Shown here one piece after another: positions 1-8,332 of a DNA stretch of 64,000 bases. Under the pieces are notes generated by a model. It ran no database searches and was not told where the DNA came from. It saw only the letters and a program-made list of their open reading frames with translations. The position numbers and the translations under genes are program-made. Each line of letters begins with the position of its first letter. Position 1 is the first letter of the stretch. Origin of the DNA: Sporosarcina sp. 6E9. GTDB lineage: Bacteria > Bacillota > Bacilli > Bacillales_A > Planococcaceae. The stretch covers positions 489,874 through 553,873 of the forward strand of contig NZ_JAGEMN010000001.1 of the NCBI RefSeq assembly GCF_017921835.1, written 5' to 3'.

Positions 1-405
1 ACCAATGAAAACCTTGGTGTTCCAAATAAGATATCAAGTTTCGTTTTGCCACTCGGTGCAACGATAAATATGGATGGAACGGCCATTTACCAAGGAGTTG
101 CAATAGTCTTTATCGCACAGTTCTATAGTTTAGACCTTACGTTTCTACAGCTGGTAACAGTTGTATTAACGACTGTATTAGCGTCGATTGGGACGGCAGG
201 AGTTCCTGGCGCTGGTATGATTATGTTGGCGATGGTTTTAACCTCCGTCAATATGCCGCTTGAAGGAATTGCCCTGATTGCCGGTATTGACCGCATATTG
301 GATATGATGCGCACGAGCGTCAACGTTGTCGGTGATGCATCCGCCGCAGTTATTGTAGCTGGTACTGAAAAAGTTGAAAAAGGCCCTCTCGGATCGACAG
401 AATAA
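1..405 (+). CDS. dicarboxylate/amino acid:cation symporter, C-terminal part (5' cut by window)
   Basis: The reading frame is open from base 1, so this is the C-terminal 134 residues of a gene that begins outside the window. It carries the DAACS (GltP/DctA/SdcS) signatures: NMDGTA in the half-helix binding region, then [12 protein letters not shown] and a C-terminal stretch ending in [10 protein letters not shown]. The family imports glutamate, aspartate or C4-dicarboxylates with Na+ or H+ across the cytoplasmic membrane. Substrate and ion cannot be decided from this fragment. A 9-bp hairpin lies 15 bases after the stop. Confidence 0.88.
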   Translation, partial: TNENLGVPNKISSFVLPLGATINMDGTAIYQGVAIVFIAQFYSLDLTFLQLVTVVLTTVLASIGTAGVPGAGMIMLAMVLTSVNMPLEGIALIAGIDRILDMMRTSVNVVGDASAAVIVAGTEKVEKGPLGSTE

Positions 406-420
406 TTATGTGAAATAGCG

Positions 421-451
421 GGAACTGGAATGCCTAGTCTTCTCCAGTTCC
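421..451 (+). terminator. hairpin after symporter gene
   Basis: GGAACTGGA and TCCAGTTCC form a 9-bp stem with a 13-nt loop just after the symporter stop. The U-tract is poor, so it may be a weak terminator or an mRNA-stabilising hairpin. Confidence 0.4.
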
Positions 452-619
452 TGAAAATATAAACTGTCTTTCAGTGCAGTTATTTTAAAAGAAGAAGTTC
501 GGAACTTTGGCGTCAAATAAATGTAGTAGAATAAAGAAACACCTTATTTAGTTATTTAATCGGCTTTTATGGGAATAGTAACTGATGGAAATAAATTAGC
601 CATAGGAGGTAAACTTGTC

Positions 620-1186
620 ATGAATAAAATTGATGAAAAAATTTCACAACATATACCTCTACAGGACAATCCAACCGAAAATATTCAAGGTATAGTTGAA
701 CCCAGAATTGAAGCGCGTGCTAAGCGTTCTTATATCGCTATTCCAATCGAAGTCACTTTGACTGAATGGGATAAAGTGAATGCGCTATTTGCAGAACTTT
801 TTGAATGGTTGACCCAAAAAGGCGTACAACCCAATGGTGCCCCATTTTTTCGATATTGGGTACTCGGCGATAATAAGGAGAAATTCAAATTAGAAGTTGG
901 TATTCCTGTTGTAAATGCAACATTTGGCGATGAGCGGGTAATCGCGGGGACTACGCCAGAAGGTAAATACGTTATTCTGGACCATAAAGGACATCCAGAC
1001 CAGATCCATGAGACATTTAATCTACTTGAGGATTGGTCGGATAATCGTGGGTTAACATTAGATAAAAAGATAGCGGATAATGAAGAATTTTGGGGCGGCC
1101 GTTTCGAGTATTATTTAACGGATCCAGCTATAGAGCCGGACCTTAATAAATGGTCAATTGAAATTGCTGTTAAGATTAAAGAGTAA
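620..1186 (+). CDS. GyrI-like / effector-binding domain protein
   Basis: A 188-residue soluble protein without an HTH. The body has the look of the GyrI-like small-molecule binding domain (SOUL/bacterial transcription effector fold): an IPIEVTLTEWDKV strand, a central YWVLG segment, the strand KLEVGIPV, and a C-terminal ending in WSIEIAVKI. Stand-alone GyrI-like proteins bind hydrophobic ligands or hydrolyse cyclopropanoids; the role here is unknown. The start ATG is chosen because AGGAGG at 604-609 lies 10 bases upstream. An in-frame ATG 51 bases earlier has no such site. A terminator follows. Confidence 0.6.
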   Translation: MNKIDEKISQHIPLQDNPTENIQGIVEPRIEARAKRSYIAIPIEVTLTEWDKVNALFAELFEWLTQKGVQPNGAPFFRYWVLGDNKEKFKLEVGIPVVNATFGDERVIAGTTPEGKYVILDHKGHPDQIHETFNLLEDWSDNRGLTLDKKIADNEEFWGGRFEYYLTDPAIEPDLNKWSIEIAVKIKE

Positions 1187-1200
1187 ACAAATAAGATACA

Positions 1201-1247
1201 CCTCCCACTCACCAGGAAACTCTAGTGATTGGGAGGTTTGTTTTTTT
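1201..1247 (+). terminator. rho-independent terminator
   Basis: CCTCCCA...TGGGAGG stem (1201-1236, with inner TCAC/GTGA pairing) followed by TTTGTTTTTTT. The T-tail runs into the end of the convergent catalase gene. Confidence 0.85.
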
Positions 1248-2841
1248 AATATGGCTCAGCATCGTGCCCTTTTCGAATTGCTTCATCCGGTGCATCATCA
1301 CCGTCTCGGTTACCCAGAGGTTTATGACTATAGCCGCCTTTGGAGGACTTCTCGAGTCCTTCGCGCAGACGTTGCCCGTATTCAGCATCCGCTGCTTCAG
1401 CGAGTGCAATCATTTTATCTCGGATACGCTGGTCACAATTCGAAAGATCAGCGACCAAGTTAGAAATTAAGTCGTCTATTTCCCATTGTTTAAACATGCG
1501 ATACGTTTCGCCGGCTTGCTTTGTATTGCTTTGTCGTTCAATTGATTCCCGAACTAAATTACCTTCAACGTGAGGGGCATGTTCTTTACTGCTTTGTTCC
1601 GATTCCTTTAATCCGCCTAGAATCGATGGCTCATAGTTAATATGCGGATTTTGGCTTTGGGAACGGTCTAATTTAAATTGCATTTGCCCGCCGGTTTGAT
1701 TTGTCGCGACTCGTTTTTTTGGTGCGTTAATCGGCAATTGTAAATAGTTCGCGCCGACGCGGTGCCGTTGTGTATCTGAGTAAGAGAAAGTTCTCCCTTG
1801 CAGCATTTTATCATCGGAAAAGTCCAAACCATCAACAAGGACACCTGTTCCAAATGCAGCTTGTTCAACTTCAGTGAAATAATCTTCGGAATTTTTATTT
1901 AATACCATTTTTCCGACAGGTAACCATGGAAATTGGTCTTCTGGCCACAATTTCGTATCGTCCAACGGATCAAAATCAAGTTCAGGATGTTCATCGTCGC
2001 TCATAATTTGAACGAGGAGCTCCCACTCGGGATATTCGCCTTTCTCAATCGCGTCATATAAATCTTGAGTGGCGTGGTTAAAGTTTTCGGCCTGGATTTC
2101 ACTTGCTTCTTTTTGAGTTAAGTTTTTAATCCCTTGTTTAGGTTCCCAATGATATTTTATAAGAACAGCTTCGCCCTCGCTATTGACCCATTTATACGTA
2201 TTGACACCAGAACCTTGCATCATGCGGTAGTTCGCAGGAATGCCCCACGGCGAATAGATAAACGTGACCATATGGAACGATTCGGGCGAACTGGCGCAGA
2301 AATCGAAAAAACGTTCGCTGTCTTGGATATTCGTAATCGGATCTGGTTTGAATGCATGAATCATATCGGGAAATTTAATCGCATCGCGAATGAAGAATAT
2401 CTTCAAGTTATTTCCGACAAGATCCCAGTTTCCGTCTTCAGTATAAAACTTCACTGCAAATCCGCGCGGATCACGAAGAGTTTCGGGGGAATGACCTCCG
2501 TGGATAACTGTTGAAAAACGGACGAAGACGGGCGTTTGTTTTCCTTTTTCTTGAAAGAGTTTGGCTCGCGTATATTTCGAAACCGGTTCATTTCCTACTG
2601 TCCCATAAGTTTCAAAATAACCATGCGCACCAGCTCCGCGTGCGTGAACGACTCTTTCGGGAATACGCTCTCTGTCGAAGTGGCTAATTTTCTCCAGAAA
2701 ATCATAGTTTTCTAAAACAGCGGGTCCTCGATTTCCCACGGTACGCAGGTTTTGATTGTTCGTGACGGGATGTCCTTGCCTGTTTGTTAATGTGTTATCT
2801 GTTTCTGCGTTCATATCAATCTTGGATTGATCTTTGGTCAT
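1246..2841 (-). CDS. haem catalase
   Basis: A monofunctional haem catalase of 531 residues that dismutates H2O2 to water and oxygen. Visible active-site features are the distal His near residue 66 in [13 protein letters not shown], the Asn in DLVGNN near 144, and the proximal haem-ligand Tyr near 354 in [12 protein letters not shown]. About 120 residues after the core form a charged C-terminal extension, so the protein is longer than the roughly 480-residue small-subunit enzymes. I could not decide between the katA, katX and katE lineages and give no symbol. The start is the ATG preceded by GGAGGAAATAGAT; 29 further upstream codons are open but lack a ribosome site. It converges on the GyrI-like gene. 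Confidence 0.93.
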   Translation of the reverse strand: MTKDQSKIDMNAETDNTLTNRQGHPVTNNQNLRTVGNRGPAVLENYDFLEKISHFDRERIPERVVHARGAGAHGYFETYGTVGNEPVSKYTRAKLFQEKGKQTPVFVRFSTVIHGGHSPETLRDPRGFAVKFYTEDGNWDLVGNNLKIFFIRDAIKFPDMIHAFKPDPITNIQDSERFFDFCASSPESFHMVTFIYSPWGIPANYRMMQGSGVNTYKWVNSEGEAVLIKYHWEPKQGIKNLTQKEASEIQAENFNHATQDLYDAIEKGEYPEWELLVQIMSDDEHPELDFDPLDDTKLWPEDQFPWLPVGKMVLNKNSEDYFTEVEQAAFGTGVLVDGLDFSDDKMLQGRTFSYSDTQRHRVGANYLQLPINAPKKRVATNQTGGQMQFKLDRSQSQNPHINYEPSILGGLKESEQSSKEHAPHVEGNLVRESIERQSNTKQAGETYRMFKQWEIDDLISNLVADLSNCDQRIRDKMIALAEAADAEYGQRLREGLEKSSKGGYSHKPLGNRDGDDAPDEAIRKGHDAEPY

Positions 2842-3015
2842 ATCTATTTCCTCCTGTCCAAACTGAGTGTTTCCATAGTTAGTTGGGCGCCATATACACT
2901 CTTCTCTATTTAAATGAAAATAATTCATACTTATTTATAACACGGCAATTTTGTGCGAAATGCGTTCTATCTCTGTATACTATATACAAGGTATTATTAA
3001 AAGGATGTGTGTGGT

Positions 3016-3600
3016 ATGACAACAATCGGTTTTGTACGGCATGGTGTGACAGCTTGGAATAAAGCAGGCAGAGCGCAGGGGAGTACAGATATCCCGCTTG
3101 ATGACGAAGGAATTCAAATGGCAGAACATGTTGCAAATCGACTGGCAACTGAACCATGGGATGTCATTTACTCAAGTCAACTAAGTCGTGCTAAAAAGAC
3201 AGCAGAAATTATCGCAAAAAGAAAACCTGGTATCGAATTATTCGTGGATGATCGTCTACGTGAAATAAGTGGTGGGCAAGTTGAAGGCACTACGTTAGCG
3301 GAAAGAGTTGAAAGATGGGGAGAATCATGGCGTGAGGCCGATTTGGGCATGGAATTGCATGAGGACCTCATCGCTAGAGGACTGGCTTTTATTGAGGACG
3401 TAAAGGCAAAACATCCGAATGAAAGAGTATTAGTCGTAAGTCACGGAAGTTTTATTCGTAGACTTGTGAGCGAACTTGTAGCCGATGAGAAGCTAAATGA
3501 AAGTTTGGGGAATACGTCTGTCACTGTTGTTAAGCTTCAAGACGAAACGAATTACTGCGAACTTTTTAATTGCATGGAACACTTGCAGAAATCTGAATAA
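3016..3600 (+). CDS. histidine phosphatase (phosphoglycerate mutase-like) family protein
   Basis: A 194-residue member of the branch-1 histidine phosphatase superfamily. It shows the RHG signature at residues 8-10 (His9 would be the phospho-acceptor), Arg58 in SSQLSRA, Glu83 in LREI and the second His near 143 in VVSHGSF. This set fits a small broad-specificity or sugar-phosphate phosphatase (PhoE/CobC/GpmB type) rather than a true glycolytic mutase. AAGGAT at 3001-3006 supports the ATG at 3016 over a GTG nine bases earlier that overlaps the ribosome site. It is followed by a strong terminator and looks monocistronic. Confidence 0.85.
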   Translation: MTTIGFVRHGVTAWNKAGRAQGSTDIPLDDEGIQMAEHVANRLATEPWDVIYSSQLSRAKKTAEIIAKRKPGIELFVDDRLREISGGQVEGTTLAERVERWGESWREADLGMELHEDLIARGLAFIEDVKAKHPNERVLVVSHGSFIRRLVSELVADEKLNESLGNTSVTVVKLQDETNYCELFNCMEHLQKSE

Positions 3601-3618
3601 GTTTAGTATTATCCAAAT

Positions 3619-3660
3619 ACGGGAATCATTAGGAACCTATAATGAATCCCGTGTTTTTTT
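3619..3660 (+). terminator. rho-independent terminator
   Basis: ACGGGA-A-TCATTA pairs with TAATGA-A-TCCCGT, followed by G and seven T. Confidence 0.9.
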
Positions 3661-3766
3661 GTAGAAACAAGGGGGGATGGTCTAGGGGTGAGTGTTTATC
3701 ATTAATCCGATAGGAACAAATAAATTGATATATAACGAAAATACGGTACAGCACCAAGCATTCATT

Positions 3767-3795
3767 TTGACAAAATACCTTGAATTCGAGATAGT
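3767..3795 (+). promoter_or_regulatory. sigma-A-type promoter of the dioxygenase gene
   Basis: TTGACA at 3767-3772, a 17-bp spacer and GATAGT at 3790-3795 as -10. The MhqR-like palindrome fills the spacer, as expected for repression. Confidence 0.5.
3777..3792. promoter_or_regulatory. MhqR-like operator
   Basis: ACCTTGAATTCGAGAT matches the Bacillus MhqR inverted repeat ATCTCGAATTCGAGAT, as I recall it, at 14 of 16 positions. It sits between the -35 and -10 of the MhqO-type gene. MhqR is the MarR-type quinone/catechol-responsive repressor of the mhqNOP regulon. Confidence 0.6.
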
Positions 3796-3820
3796 ATAAC
3801 CTACAAAGGAGTGAATGATA

Positions 3821-4759
3821 ATGTCTAAAAAAACAATGGGGACCCACCATATTACAGCGATTGTAGGCGATCCACAGGAAAACGTCGATTTTTATGCAAG
3901 TGTATTGGGGTTACGATTAGTAAAGAAAACCGTAAACTTTGGAGATAAAGTAAGATATCATTTGTATTTTGGAAATGAGGAAGGGTCTCCAGGAACACTA
4001 ATAACATTTTTTGCTTGGCCAGGTGCTGAGAACGGTAAAGTAGGCGATGGTGAAGTTGGTGTATCCTCCTATGTAGTTCCAGTAGGTGCCATTGAGTTTT
4101 GGAAAAATAGACTTGAAAAATTTGAAATTCCGTACACTGAAACGGAGCGGTTTGGCGAACAATATTTACAATTTCAAGATCCCCACGGTCTTCTTTTGGA
4201 AATAGTGGAACGTGAAGAAGGTTCACCTAACAAATGGGAATTTGGAGGCGTTACTGAAGACGTTGCGATCAAAGGCCTAGGCGGGGCAACACTGTATTCC
4301 GCGAAATCAGCTGAAACAGCAGAAGTTTTGAGTAATGTATTAGGGCTTGAACTTGTTGGCGAAGAAGGCGATTATATTCGGTTTAAATCGGCAAGTGAAT
4401 TGGGGAACGTCATAGATATCAAGACGACTTCATTTGGCAAAGGCCAACAGGGCCCTGGCGTTGTGCATCATATCGCTTGGCGAACGAAGGATGATACGGA
4501 ACAGTTGGCATGGAAGAGTTTTGTTGAGGAGAATGGGTTTAAGGTGACTCCAGTAAAAGACCGGAATTACTTCAAAGCGATTTACTTTAGAGAACCCGGC
4601 GGCACGTTGTTTGAAATTGCTACGGATCCACCTGGATTTGCCCGTGATGAGTCACTTGATACGATGGGTGAAAAACTAATGCTCCCAAAACAATTTGAAG
4701 ATGAAAGAGAAGAACTTGAAAATATATTGATTCCTGTAGAGGTTAGAGAATTAAAGTGA
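3821..4759 (+). CDS. mhqO: VOC-family ring-cleaving dioxygenase, MhqO type
   Basis: 312 residues with two vicinal-oxygen-chelate modules, the architecture of extradiol (ring-cleaving) dioxygenases of the MhqA/MhqO group that detoxify hydroquinones and catechols. Likely metal ligands are His9 in GTHHITA, His216 or 217 in VVHHIAW and Glu265 in GTLFEIATD, the usual His-His-Glu set. ATG 3821 is chosen because AAAGGAGTG at 3805-3813 is 7 bases away; an ATG at 3815 is too close. An MhqR-like operator overlaps the promoter, which supports the family call. It appears to be a single-gene unit. Confidence 0.8.
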   Translation: MSKKTMGTHHITAIVGDPQENVDFYASVLGLRLVKKTVNFGDKVRYHLYFGNEEGSPGTLITFFAWPGAENGKVGDGEVGVSSYVVPVGAIEFWKNRLEKFEIPYTETERFGEQYLQFQDPHGLLLEIVEREEGSPNKWEFGGVTEDVAIKGLGGATLYSAKSAETAEVLSNVLGLELVGEEGDYIRFKSASELGNVIDIKTTSFGKGQQGPGVVHHIAWRTKDDTEQLAWKSFVEENGFKVTPVKDRNYFKAIYFREPGGTLFEIATDPPGFARDESLDTMGEKLMLPKQFEDEREELENILIPVEVRELK

Positions 4760-4860
4760 ATGAAGGGGGAATTCATTGACTTCATGCGTTTAGTAGGAAG
4801 TAGCTATGGGAAATCGGGGAAACATTTGACATTGAAAGACCGAGATGAATAGATGAAAAT

Positions 4861-4886
4861 AGCTCCCAGATTTAGGGAGCTTTATT
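4861..4886. terminator. bidirectional terminator
   Basis: AGCTCCC-AGATTTA-GGGAGCT stem with TTTATT on the right and ATTTTC read on the minus strand. It lies between the convergent dioxygenase and ketopantoate reductase-like genes. Confidence 0.75.
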
Positions 4887-4889
4887 AAT

Positions 4890-5810
4890 TTAAGTTCTAT
4901 TATTTTCATATAATTTTAGTTTGGTATAAATCGTTTCTAGAATTGGCACGGGTATGTTTTGCTTGTGGGCGTGATACAACAAATAACCTTGTAGATGGTC
5001 TGCTTCTAATGGGAGTGATTTTTCCATATCTCTTTGCATAGATGATTTCATATCGTACGACATACTGCCAATTTTTCCTACTAAATCATTTACAATTGTG
5101 TCTTCTATTGGTGCTCCGATTTTGTACATAACAGTAGCGATTTCATTCAGTAATGACTCAACCGTTTTGCGGCCGTTCGTTATTTCCATAATGGGTCCAA
5201 CAGGTGATTCCATGAGTGAAGTGATGCCGGACAATGTCGTGATAAATAAGTATTTTTGCCACATATCTTGTTTAATCGTTTCACTTGGCTCGAAAAATGC
5301 ATTAGCGCCTTCAAAGAGAGATTGAAGTGCTTTGATTCTTGGTGTTATTTTACCCGTCAGTTCACCATAAACCAAGTGGTGAATCGGGCTTTTTTGGATA
5401 ATGGTCCCGTTATCGTCCAGTGTAGTTTCAATAAAACAAAGACCACCAATGACTGCATCATCGCCAAAAGATTCGGTTAACCGGTCAATATGTGCAATTC
5501 CATTTAATAGCGGTAAAATCATTGTGTTTTCATTGGTAAATCGTTGGATATCTTTGATGGCTTGCTCGAGATGATAGGATTTAGTGGAAAGTATGATCAA
5601 ATCATAAGTTTCTTCCGTTTGATTTGATGTCGTAATAAGTTTTGGCTTTTGTACGGAGTTTCCATGGTTGCTGACAATTTTCAAACCATTTTTTTCGAGA
5701 CTCGCTTTTCGGCTTTCTCTTACTAGAAAAGTAACATCTCGGCCTTTTTCCAAAAGTCTTCCCCCAAAATAGCCGCCGATTGCACCAGCCCCTACGATTA
5801 GAACATTCAA
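4890..5810 (-). CDS. ketopantoate reductase (ApbA/PanE) family protein
   Basis: 306 residues with an N-terminal Rossmann fold (NVLIVGAGAIGGYFGGRL, residues 2-19) and the C-terminal helical ApbA/PanE domain; DMWQKYLFIT near residue 180 is a typical family segment with the catalytic Lys. The family makes pantoate from ketopantoate with NADPH for coenzyme A. Genomes often carry several paralogues, so this copy may act on another 2-keto acid. It starts at TTG with AAAGGGG 8 bases upstream. No panB or panC is nearby. Confidence 0.8.
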   Translation of the reverse strand: MNVLIVGAGAIGGYFGGRLLEKGRDVTFLVRESRKASLEKNGLKIVSNHGNSVQKPKLITTSNQTEETYDLIILSTKSYHLEQAIKDIQRFTNENTMILPLLNGIAHIDRLTESFGDDAVIGGLCFIETTLDDNGTIIQKSPIHHLVYGELTGKITPRIKALQSLFEGANAFFEPSETIKQDMWQKYLFITTLSGITSLMESPVGPIMEITNGRKTVESLLNEIATVMYKIGAPIEDTIVNDLVGKIGSMSYDMKSSMQRDMEKSLPLEADHLQGYLLYHAHKQNIPVPILETIYTKLKLYENNRT

Positions 5811-5940
5811 ATGAAAAACCCCTTTCGCAAATTAGAATACTTAATATACTCGCTACAATTATATACTAACCGTGAATTGGGACAGAGTCTAAGGTTTACT
5901 GTTACTTTTACATACAATAATTCAAAAGGAGGTATATACT

Positions 5941-6150
5941 ATGAGAAATCCAGAAGAATTTCGTCGGGAAAATCGGCATGAACACAGACATGAACATCAT
6001 CATCACCATCATTATCACCATAATATGGGCCAACATATGAGCCACCATCCGGGACAACATTATGGCCGTCCAGTTCATTATCAAGGGGGGCAAAATGTAG
6101 GTCATCATGGACATACGGAACATCACCACGGTAGATTTAATCGTTTTTAA
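5941..6150 (+). CDS. small histidine-rich protein
   Basis: A 69-residue protein with 22 histidines (about 32%), including a run of six His followed by Tyr-His-His and several further HH, HGH and HHH groups separated by Gly, Gln and Pro. There is no Cys, signal peptide or membrane segment. The ribosome site AAAGGAGGT 8 bases before the ATG is near perfect, so it is very probably translated. Composition suggests Ni2+, Zn2+ or Cu2+ binding or storage (compare Hpn-like proteins), but that is inference. It stands alone between a ketopantoate reductase-like gene and a nitroreductase; about 160 bases follow without a recognisable gene. Confidence 0.7.
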   Translation: MRNPEEFRRENRHEHRHEHHHHHHYHHNMGQHMSHHPGQHYGRPVHYQGGQNVGHHGHTEHHHGRFNRF

Positions 6151-6308
6151 TAATTCGGAGGAAAATAATCAACAAGGCTTGAAATGGCGCTGTTTTCTCA
6201 CGTGCTGCTCATTTTCTAGTTGGATTGTCAATAAGTGATCCGGAAAGAAGGATATTCGAAATACCGGCAGAAATATAGCGCTATATGAAAATGAATTATA
6301 CCTAATAT

Positions 6309-6334
6309 AAAAAGGATGCCGGAGCATCCTTTTT
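6309..6334. terminator. bidirectional terminator
   Basis: AAAAAGGATGC-CGGA-GCATCCTTTTT, 11-bp stem, directly before the end of the convergent nitroreductase gene. Confidence 0.85.
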
Positions 6335-6337
6335 GAG

Positions 6338-6907
6338 TTAACCTATCCAAGTTGTAAGTTCTTTTGCATCTGTACGATTTCTAGGGGCGGGTTCTATATC
6401 GGGATAGCCTAAATAAATAAATGCGACGATTTCCCCTTGTTGTGAGAGGCCGAAAAATTCAGCCACTTTTTTGTTGTAGCAAATTGAGCCTGTGCGCCAG
6501 ATTGCACCAAGACCGAGTGCATGTGCAGTCAACAACATATTCTGGACGCCAGCATTTACTGCAGCAAATTCTTCTTTTAAAATTACTCTATTTCGGTCGC
6601 TCGGTTCAACGCCTACTGCGATAATGACTGGGGAACGAAGCGGGTTATTTTGGCTACGTTCAATTTTTGTCTGACTAGCATCCGATTCTAACTCTTCTAG
6701 TTCAGATTTTGTAATGTCTACGAAGACATCTCCCAACTTTGTTCGGCCTTCACCTGATAAAACAAAAAATCGCCATGGTTCTGTTCGGAAATGATTGGGA
6801 GCATACGTACCTGCTTCAATAATTTGTTCAATTAGTTCAGTTGGGACCTTTTTATCTTCCAATAATGGGACACTTCTTCGTGTCTTAATCGCTTCATGTA
6901 TGTTCAA
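6338..6907 (-). CDS. nitroreductase family protein (YdjA-like)
   Basis: 189-residue FMN-dependent nitroreductase-fold protein. TRRSVP near residue 10 is the phosphate/FMN-binding start, APNHFRTEPWRFFVL near 37-51 is typical of the small YdjA subgroup, and GLGAIWRTG lies near 130-138. The subgroup reduces nitro compounds or unknown electrophiles with NAD(P)H. The start is TTG because no ATG or GTG fits: AGAGG lies about 11 bases upstream and the next Met is far inside. Expressed alone, convergent with the His-rich gene. Confidence 0.85.
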   Translation of the reverse strand: MNIHEAIKTRRSVPLLEDKKVPTELIEQIIEAGTYAPNHFRTEPWRFFVLSGEGRTKLGDVFVDITKSELEELESDASQTKIERSQNNPLRSPVIIAVGVEPSDRNRVILKEEFAAVNAGVQNMLLTAHALGLGAIWRTGSICYNKKVAEFFGLSQQGEIVAFIYLGYPDIEPAPRNRTDAKELTTWIG

Positions 6908-7051
6908 AAAAATGACCTCTTTCTATTAATAATACTTTCTATCTCTATTAAGTATAGCGATTAGTTGAAAGTTTACCAAGAGTACTGAATTATAGGTTAT
7001 ACTAAGAGAATATGAAATAATTGGAGAGTAATGAAAGAAGTGAATTTAATT

Positions 7052-8263
7052 ATGTCTACAAAAACAAAATCGATCGTTGGTAATCCAGTTTATCCAGTTA
7101 TGTTTGCAATCGGTGGCGTTCATTTACTTAATGATTCATTACAAGCAGTTATTCCTGCCATGTTCCCGATACTTGAAGAAAGCATGGGATTGTCTTTTAC
7201 TCAATTAGGCCTGATCGCATTTGCATTAAATATGGTTGCATCTGTCCTACAGCCCGTCGTGGGTTATATTAGTGATCGGAAACCTAGACCCTATGCACTT
7301 CCGGTTGGGATGACCTTTTCACTCGTTGGAATAGCCGGACTTGCATTTGCTCCGGAATATTGGATGATTCTTGTATTCGTGATATTACTTGGATTTGGAT
7401 CGGCAGTTTTTCATCCGGAAGGTTCCCGTGTTTCATTCATGGCGGCGGGATCGAAGAGGGGACTATCGCAATCCATCTATCAAGTTGGCGGTAATTCAGG
7501 TCAAGCTCTTGCACCGTTAATCAGTGCATTCATATTGGTGCCACTTGGACAAAAGGGTGCCGCGATATTTATATTGGTTGCTGCACTAGCAATCTTTATA
7601 TTGATGAAAATATCTGCCTGGTATAAAGAGCAACTTGTCCAAGAAAAGTTGAACAATCGCAAACGTGTCATTTTATCTACAATGGCGAACTTAACGAAAA
7701 AACAAGTGGGTGTCGCGCTCGGCTTATTGTTGGTTATTATATTTGCAAGGTCATTTTATGTGATCAGCATTACGAACTTTTACATATTTCATTTAATAAA
7801 ATCTTACGGGCTCTCCATTTCTCAAGGGCAGTTATGCATCTTTCTGTTTTTAGCGCTTGGGGCGGCAGGAACGTTTTTTGGCGGACCGATGGCAGATAAA
7901 ATTGGACGAAAAAACGTTATTGTTCTTTCACTATTATTGCCCATTCCATTTAGTATTTTGTTGCCATATGTTCCGTTGTGGGCGGTTATCGTATTGCTGA
8001 GCATCATTGGCTTTTTTATTATGTTGAGCTTTTCAGTCACGGTCGTTTATTCACAGGAGCTTGTGCCAAGTAAAATAGGGACAATGGCTGGATTAACTGT
8101 AGGACTTGCTTTTGGCATGGGGGCTATCGGGTCGGTAGTGATCGGAATATTAATGGACCATATCGGAATTTACAACACAATGATTGTTATTTCTTTCCTT
8201 CCGATTATTGGTCTTGTAGGTTTAGCGTTGCCACGAGATCAAAAAGTTGTTGCAGCTAAATAA
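7052..8263 (+). CDS. MFS transporter, fosmidomycin-resistance (Fsr) type
   Basis: About 403 residues with 12 predicted membrane segments. NDSLQAVIPAMFPIL in helix 1, GYISDRKPRP in loop 2-3, and FHPEGSRVSF with SQSIYQVGGNSG around helices 4-5 are hallmarks of the Fsr subgroup (E. coli Fsr, B. subtilis YfnC). These are proton-driven exporters; the native substrate is unknown. The start is uncertain: ATG 7052 has AAAGAAGTGA at a good distance, while ATG 7031 lies only 2 bases from GGAGAG. A second MFS gene follows 70 bases later and the pair may be co-transcribed. Confidence 0.85.
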   Translation: MSTKTKSIVGNPVYPVMFAIGGVHLLNDSLQAVIPAMFPILEESMGLSFTQLGLIAFALNMVASVLQPVVGYISDRKPRPYALPVGMTFSLVGIAGLAFAPEYWMILVFVILLGFGSAVFHPEGSRVSFMAAGSKRGLSQSIYQVGGNSGQALAPLISAFILVPLGQKGAAIFILVAALAIFILMKISAWYKEQLVQEKLNNRKRVILSTMANLTKKQVGVALGLLLVIIFARSFYVISITNFYIFHLIKSYGLSISQGQLCIFLFLALGAAGTFFGGPMADKIGRKNVIVLSLLLPIPFSILLPYVPLWAVIVLLSIIGFFIMLSFSVTVVYSQELVPSKIGTMAGLTVGLAFGMGAIGSVVIGILMDHIGIYNTMIVISFLPIIGLVGLALPRDQKVVAAK

Positions 8264-8332
8264 TGATTGCTTATTCAACAAAATTTTACTATAATGAAGT
8301 GTTGTCATTTTTATGAAGGTAGGTTGAATAAG

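Noticed and set aside
2842..3000. Possible PerR box (TTATAAATAAG...) upstream of the catalase gene
   Set aside because: It matches the Per-box palindrome in one half only; too weak to list as a site.
6151..6308. Short TTG-started frame after the His-rich gene
   Set aside because: Only about 20 codons, with the nearest GGAGG too far upstream; no conservation can be judged.
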